Shown here piece after piece: positions 63,636-64,000 of a DNA stretch of 64,000 nucleotides. The stretch is from Fischerella sp. JS2 (GTDB lineage Bacteria; Cyanobacteriota; Cyanobacteriia; Cyanobacteriales; Nostocaceae): contig NZ_CP135918.1 in NCBI RefSeq assembly GCF_032393985.1, positions 3,410,001-3,474,000 on the forward strand, given 5' to 3'. The position numbers and the translations under genes are program-made. Under the pieces are notes generated by a model. The model made no database searches. It had not been told where the DNA came from and worked only from the letters and a program-made list of their open reading frames with translations. Numbering within the stretch: the first letter of the stretch is position 1; each line of letters begins with the position of its first letter.

Positions 63636-63920
63636 CCCAAAAGCATACAAATAATCTATCTGTGTGCATCATCTTGCACGGTGATCGATTTCTAAAACAT
63701 CATTTACGTAAGACTGTGAATTGAAGAAGCAATAAAGGTTTTGTGGCAATTGCCTAGTTGCTTTTGATTAACGAACACAGATACACACAGATGAACACCG
63801 ATAATCTATCTGTATACCCTATGGGAAGCCGCCCTTGGGGGCGTCTACGATTTTAAAAACATGATTGTTGCCATAGTTTTAATTCACATTAGGCGTGATT
63901 TTGATCACAACTTTAAAACT
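63636..63920. other. Intergenic repeats
   Basis: Two copies of the ATCTGTGTGCATC-type repeat (about 63655 and 63780), a GGGAAGCCGCCCTTGGGGGC element (about 63822-63850) and a CGTGA-N6-TCACA motif at 63894-63909. No gene. Confidence 0.5.
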
Positions 63921-64000
63921 TCATTCTGGTTTTTTGTGCCAGTTGCCATCCTCACCTTTTTCATAATCTCGCTTCACAGCTGCCCAAGCCACACGAAAAG
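63921..64000 (-). CDS. ChaB-family protein, C-terminal fragment at window edge
   Basis: The last 25 codons read FRVAWAAVKRDYEKGEDGNW and HKKPE before the stop at 63921-63923. This is the typical C-terminal end of ChaB-type (putative cation transport regulator) proteins. The rest lies outside the window. Confidence 0.7.
   Translation of the reverse strand, partial: FRVAWAAVKRDYEKGEDGNWHKKPE

Noticed and set aside
63894-63909. Second CRP-like motif (CGTGA-N6-TCACA)
   Set aside because: One base off the consensus, and it lies downstream of both flanking genes' stop codons, so a regulatory role is unlikely.

Overview
The window looks like chromosomal DNA of a filamentous, probably heterocyst-forming cyanobacterium (Nostocales-like). 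It carries photosystem I psaM, chlD, a ycf51 homologue and cyanobacteria-type arsC. GCGATCGC (HIP1) octamers are frequent inside genes. Heptanucleotide tandem repeats (TTAGTAG/CTAACTA, TTATCAG) and CCCCACACT-type low-complexity tracts sit between genes. I cannot name the genus. No rRNA, tRNA, CRISPR array or intact insertion sequence was recognised.

Layout. 1-7.8 kb: a stand-alone PheRS-like protein with an altered substrate-pocket motif, an FGGY pentulose kinase, psaM, small conserved proteins, a GST, YajQ, a frameshifted MAPEG gene and a SLOG-fold protein. 8-19.3 kb: hemE, a membrane protein with oligopeptidase B, a methyltransferase / GT2 / solute-binding-lipoprotein run, an LD-carboxypeptidase carrying an in-frame repeat insertion, an aspartoacylase-like enzyme and era. 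19.5-28.4 kb: a NarL-type regulator, aroA, a 40-aa membrane peptide, a beta-CASP-like metallo-hydrolase, small conserved genes, a CRP-like palindrome, Nif3 and YjbQ. 28.7 kb: a highly structured candidate ncRNA with a terminator. 29-35.8 kb: a MurG-like glycosyltransferase, a C-DES-like PLP enzyme, ycf51, a peptidoglycan-binding protein, an Fe-ADH family protein and an aminotransferase. 35.8-37.6 kb: arsR-aqpS-arsC with two ArsR-like operators. 37.7-43.4 kb: an acyltransferase, a SagB-type oxidoreductase and chlD, which has an in-frame insertion related to that of the LD-carboxypeptidase. 43.5-53.1 kb: an accessory, decaying zone with three Uma2 genes (one with an amber codon), an 11-copy 21-bp tandem repeat, a broken CHAT/ATPase gene, a histidine-kinase remnant and an orphan terminator, interspersed with rnc, a DnaJ-like gene, a TPR gene and a 2'-5' RNA ligase homologue. 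53.2-64 kb: smc, a PRC-barrel protein, a PPC-domain protein, a YihY-like membrane protein, purB, a DUF4126-like protein, an alpha/beta hydrolase and the C-terminus of a ChaB-like gene.

Most genes are single units with repeats between them. Probable co-transcribed sets are the membrane protein with oligopeptidase B, the methyltransferase-GT2-lipoprotein run, and aqpS-arsC behind arsR. The most noteworthy signals are the PheRS-like protein whose Phe-pocket FPF motif reads HPY, the structured RNA, the strictly periodic 21-bp array, repeat DNA domesticated in frame inside at least four genes, and the arsenic locus with recognisable operators.
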